Made by a program: the position numbers and the translations under genes | Notes under the pieces: generated by a model | Databases searched by the model: none | What the model was told of the DNA's origin: nothing | Seen by the model: the letters and a program-made list of their open reading frames with translations, nothing else | NCBI GenBank assembly: GCA_964423095.1 | Contig: CAYRDI010000003.1 | Span: 18,155-82,154 of the forward strand | Length of the DNA stretch: 64,000 bases | From: Micavibrio_A sp964423095 | Lineage (GTDB): Bacteria > Pseudomonadota > Alphaproteobacteria > Micavibrionales > Micavibrionaceae | Reading direction: 5' to 3' | Shown here: one piece after another, positions 62,448 to 64,000 of the stretch | Layout of the letters: the number at the start of each line of letters is the position of its first letter | Position numbering within the stretch: the first letter of the stretch is position 1

Positions 62448-64000
62448 AAACCATTTCCGTGCGCGGGGCGCGCGAACACAACCTGAAAAACGTGAATGTG
62501 GATATTCCGCGCGACAAGCTGGTCGTGGTAACGGGCCTCTCCGGTTCGGGTAAATCCTCACTCGCCTTCGATACCATCTATGCCGAAGGGCAGCGGCGGT
62601 ATGTGGAATCGCTTTCGTCCTACGCCCGCCAATTTTTGGAAATGATGCAAAAGCCGGACGTGGATTCCATCGAAGGATTGTCCCCCGCCATTTCCATCGA
62701 ACAAAAGACAACGTCCAAAAATCCGCGCTCCACCGTTGGGACGGTCACGGAAATCCATGATTATATGCGTCTTTTGTGGGCGCGGGTCGGCATCCCCTAT
62801 TCCCCCGCCACGGGATTGCCCATCGAATCTCAATCAGCCTCACAGATTGTGGACCGGATCATGGCACTCGGCGAGGGCACAAAACTGATGCTGCTCGCCC
62901 CCGTCGTGCGCGGGCGCAAAGGCGAATATAAAAAAGAATTCAAGGAATACATGGCCAAGGGCTTTCAGCGCGTGAAGGTCGATGGGAAGATATACGAAAT
63001 CGGCGAAGTGCCGGATCTCAACAAAAAACTCAAACACGATATTTCCGTGGTTGTTGACCGCGTGGTTGTGCGCCAGGATATGGGGAACCGGCTTGCCGAT
63101 TCCGTGGAAACCGCCCTGCGCCTCGCGGATGGCTTGATGATCGCCGAAGAGGCCGATACGGGCAAAGAACATTTGTTCAGCGAAAAATTCGCCTGCCCCG
63201 TCTCCGGCTTTACTATTCCCGAAATCGAACCGCGGCTGTTTTCGTTCAACTCCCCCCACGGGGCCTGCCCCGCGTGTGACGGTCTGGGCGAAGTGCTGGC
63301 GTTCGATGAAGACCTTGCTGTACCGGACAAATCCCTGTCCATCGAAGATGGCGCGGTGGCCCCGTGGTCCAAAAACTTTTCGCGGTATTACATGCAAACG
63401 CTTGAAGCCGTGGTCAAGGATATGGGCGGTAAGATGACCACGCCGTGGAACAAGTTGAAAGAAGAGGTTCGCAACGCCGTGCTGTACGGCACCGAACATG
63501 ATGTGACCTTTGTCTATGATGACGGATCGCGCACTTATCAAACGACCAAACCGTTCGAAGGCGTGCTCCCCAACCTAGAACGCCGGATGATCGAAACCGA
63601 TTCACAAAGTATTCGTGAAGACCTTTCACAGTATCAAATGTCCACGCCGTGCGAGGATTGCAAAGGATATCGTTTGAAACCCGAAGCACTTGCCGTCAAA
63701 ATCGGCGGCAAGCATATCGGCGAATCCAGTGAAATGAGTATTGAGGATGCGCATGCATGGTTCGCCGGCGTCAATAAAAAGCTCGACAAGCAGCGGCAGG
63801 AAATCGCCGTCCGCATCTTAAAGGAAATCAATGACCGCTTGAACTTCCTGATGAATGTGGGGCTGGACTACCTCACCCTTTCCCGCTCTTCGGCCACCTT
63901 GTCCGGCGGGGAATCTCAACGTATTCGTCTTGCCTCACAAATCGGCTCCGGCCTGACGGGTGTTTTGTATGTGTTGGACGAACCATCCATCGGTCTTCAT
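62441..64000 (+). CDS. uvrA: Excinuclease ABC subunit A, 5' part (cut by window end)
   Basis: From ATG 62441 the frame stays open for 520 codons to the window end. The start has VRGAREHNLKNV and Walker A GLSGSGKSSLAFDTIYAEGQ (partly quoted), followed by RRYVESLSSYARQF, typical of UvrA. Later come FNSPHGACPACDGLG (first zinc finger), CEDCKGYRLKPEAL, and the ABC signature LSGGESQRIRLA. It recognises damaged DNA with UvrB, and Mfd encoded in this window recruits it. The second ABC half lies beyond the window. Confidence 0.97.
   Translation, partial: MLKTISVRGAREHNLKNVNVDIPRDKLVVVTGLSGSGKSSLAFDTIYAEGQRRYVESLSSYARQFLEMMQKPDVDSIEGLSPAISIEQKTTSKNPRSTVGTVTEIHDYMRLLWARVGIPYSPATGLPIESQSASQIVDRIMALGEGTKLMLLAPVVRGRKGEYKKEFKEYMAKGFQRVKVDGKIYEIGEVPDLNKKLKHDISVVVDRVVVRQDMGNRLADSVETALRLADGLMIAEEADTGKEHLFSEKFACPVSGFTIPEIEPRLFSFNSPHGACPACDGLGEVLAFDEDLAVPDKSLSIEDGAVAPWSKNFSRYYMQTLEAVVKDMGGKMTTPWNKLKEEVRNAVLYGTEHDVTFVYDDGSRTYQTTKPFEGVLPNLERRMIETDSQSIREDLSQYQMSTPCEDCKGYRLKPEALAVKIGGKHIGESSEMSIEDAHAWFAGVNKKLDKQRQEIAVRILKEINDRLNFLMNVGLDYLTLSRSSATLSGGESQRIRLASQIGSGLTGVLYVLDEPSIGLH

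Overview
This window is a chromosomal segment of an alphaproteobacterium. The support is the family content and gene order: yqeY-dnaG-rpoD beside carAB; recG/sdhE-mfd; gyrA, coaD, ssb and uvrA within a few kilobases; and DUF3126, ELM1-type, LAB_N and class II DAHP synthase genes. A Micavibrionales- or Rhodospirillales-like lineage would fit, but the sequence alone does not fix the genus. The left edge cuts a gene (2-259), the right edge cuts uvrA (62441-64000), and one assembly gap of 10 N lies inside a coding region (5881-5890).

Layout. 1-800: a tRNA-Arg, a duplicated 3' piece of that tRNA, two direct repeats, and three hairpins that share a loop sequence. 806-3303: a low-molecular-weight phosphatase, an OlsB/OlsA-like lipid acyltransferase pair and a DUF3126 protein. 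3363-7260: four exported proteins, two sharing an unnamed cysteine-containing domain, one of them with an M23 peptidase-like domain. 7293-10860: waaA-lpxK-lpxL for lipid A and Kdo. 10969-16038: aroG, nadE, gltX and trmJ. 16297-20510: rpsD, a 57-residue small protein, an EF-hand protein, a lipid glycosylation trio (GT2, LAB_N, GT39) and a CAU tRNA. 20648-26660: a cysteine- and proline-rich exported protein, then yqeY-dnaG-rpoD-sseB on the minus strand. 26750-31863: carA, a beta carbonic anhydrase and carB as one operon. 31959-36486: EF-hand protein, greA, an Lrp regulator facing an ELM1 protein, trxB and a LysR regulator. 36583-36686: a well-formed candidate small RNA. 36709-42778: HAD phosphatase, patatin, alpha/beta hydrolase, aminotransferase, AmgK-like kinase and a small hypothetical. 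42817-53141: mfd, sdhE, recG, an LPD7-like protein, DUF502, a single-chain glycyl-tRNA synthetase and tRNA-Lys. 53288-58234: coaD, a CHASE3-GAF-GGDEF cyclase and gyrA in one operon. 58424-64000: a TsaE-like P-loop protein, DUF2059, ssb, orphan genes, a GST, DUF6314 and uvrA.

Most of the window is core metabolism and information processing: envelope lipids, translation, replication initiation, transcription-coupled repair and carbamoyl phosphate supply. The less ordinary parts are the exported cluster at 3.4-7.3 kb, the two non-coding RNA candidates (near 0.6 kb and 36.6 kb), the carbonic anhydrase between carA and carB, the diguanylate cyclase between gyrA and coaD, several exported proteins with calcium-loop-like motifs, and an AT-rich orphan gene near 61.5 kb behind a perfect consensus promoter. 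No CRISPR array, insertion sequence or intact prophage was seen.
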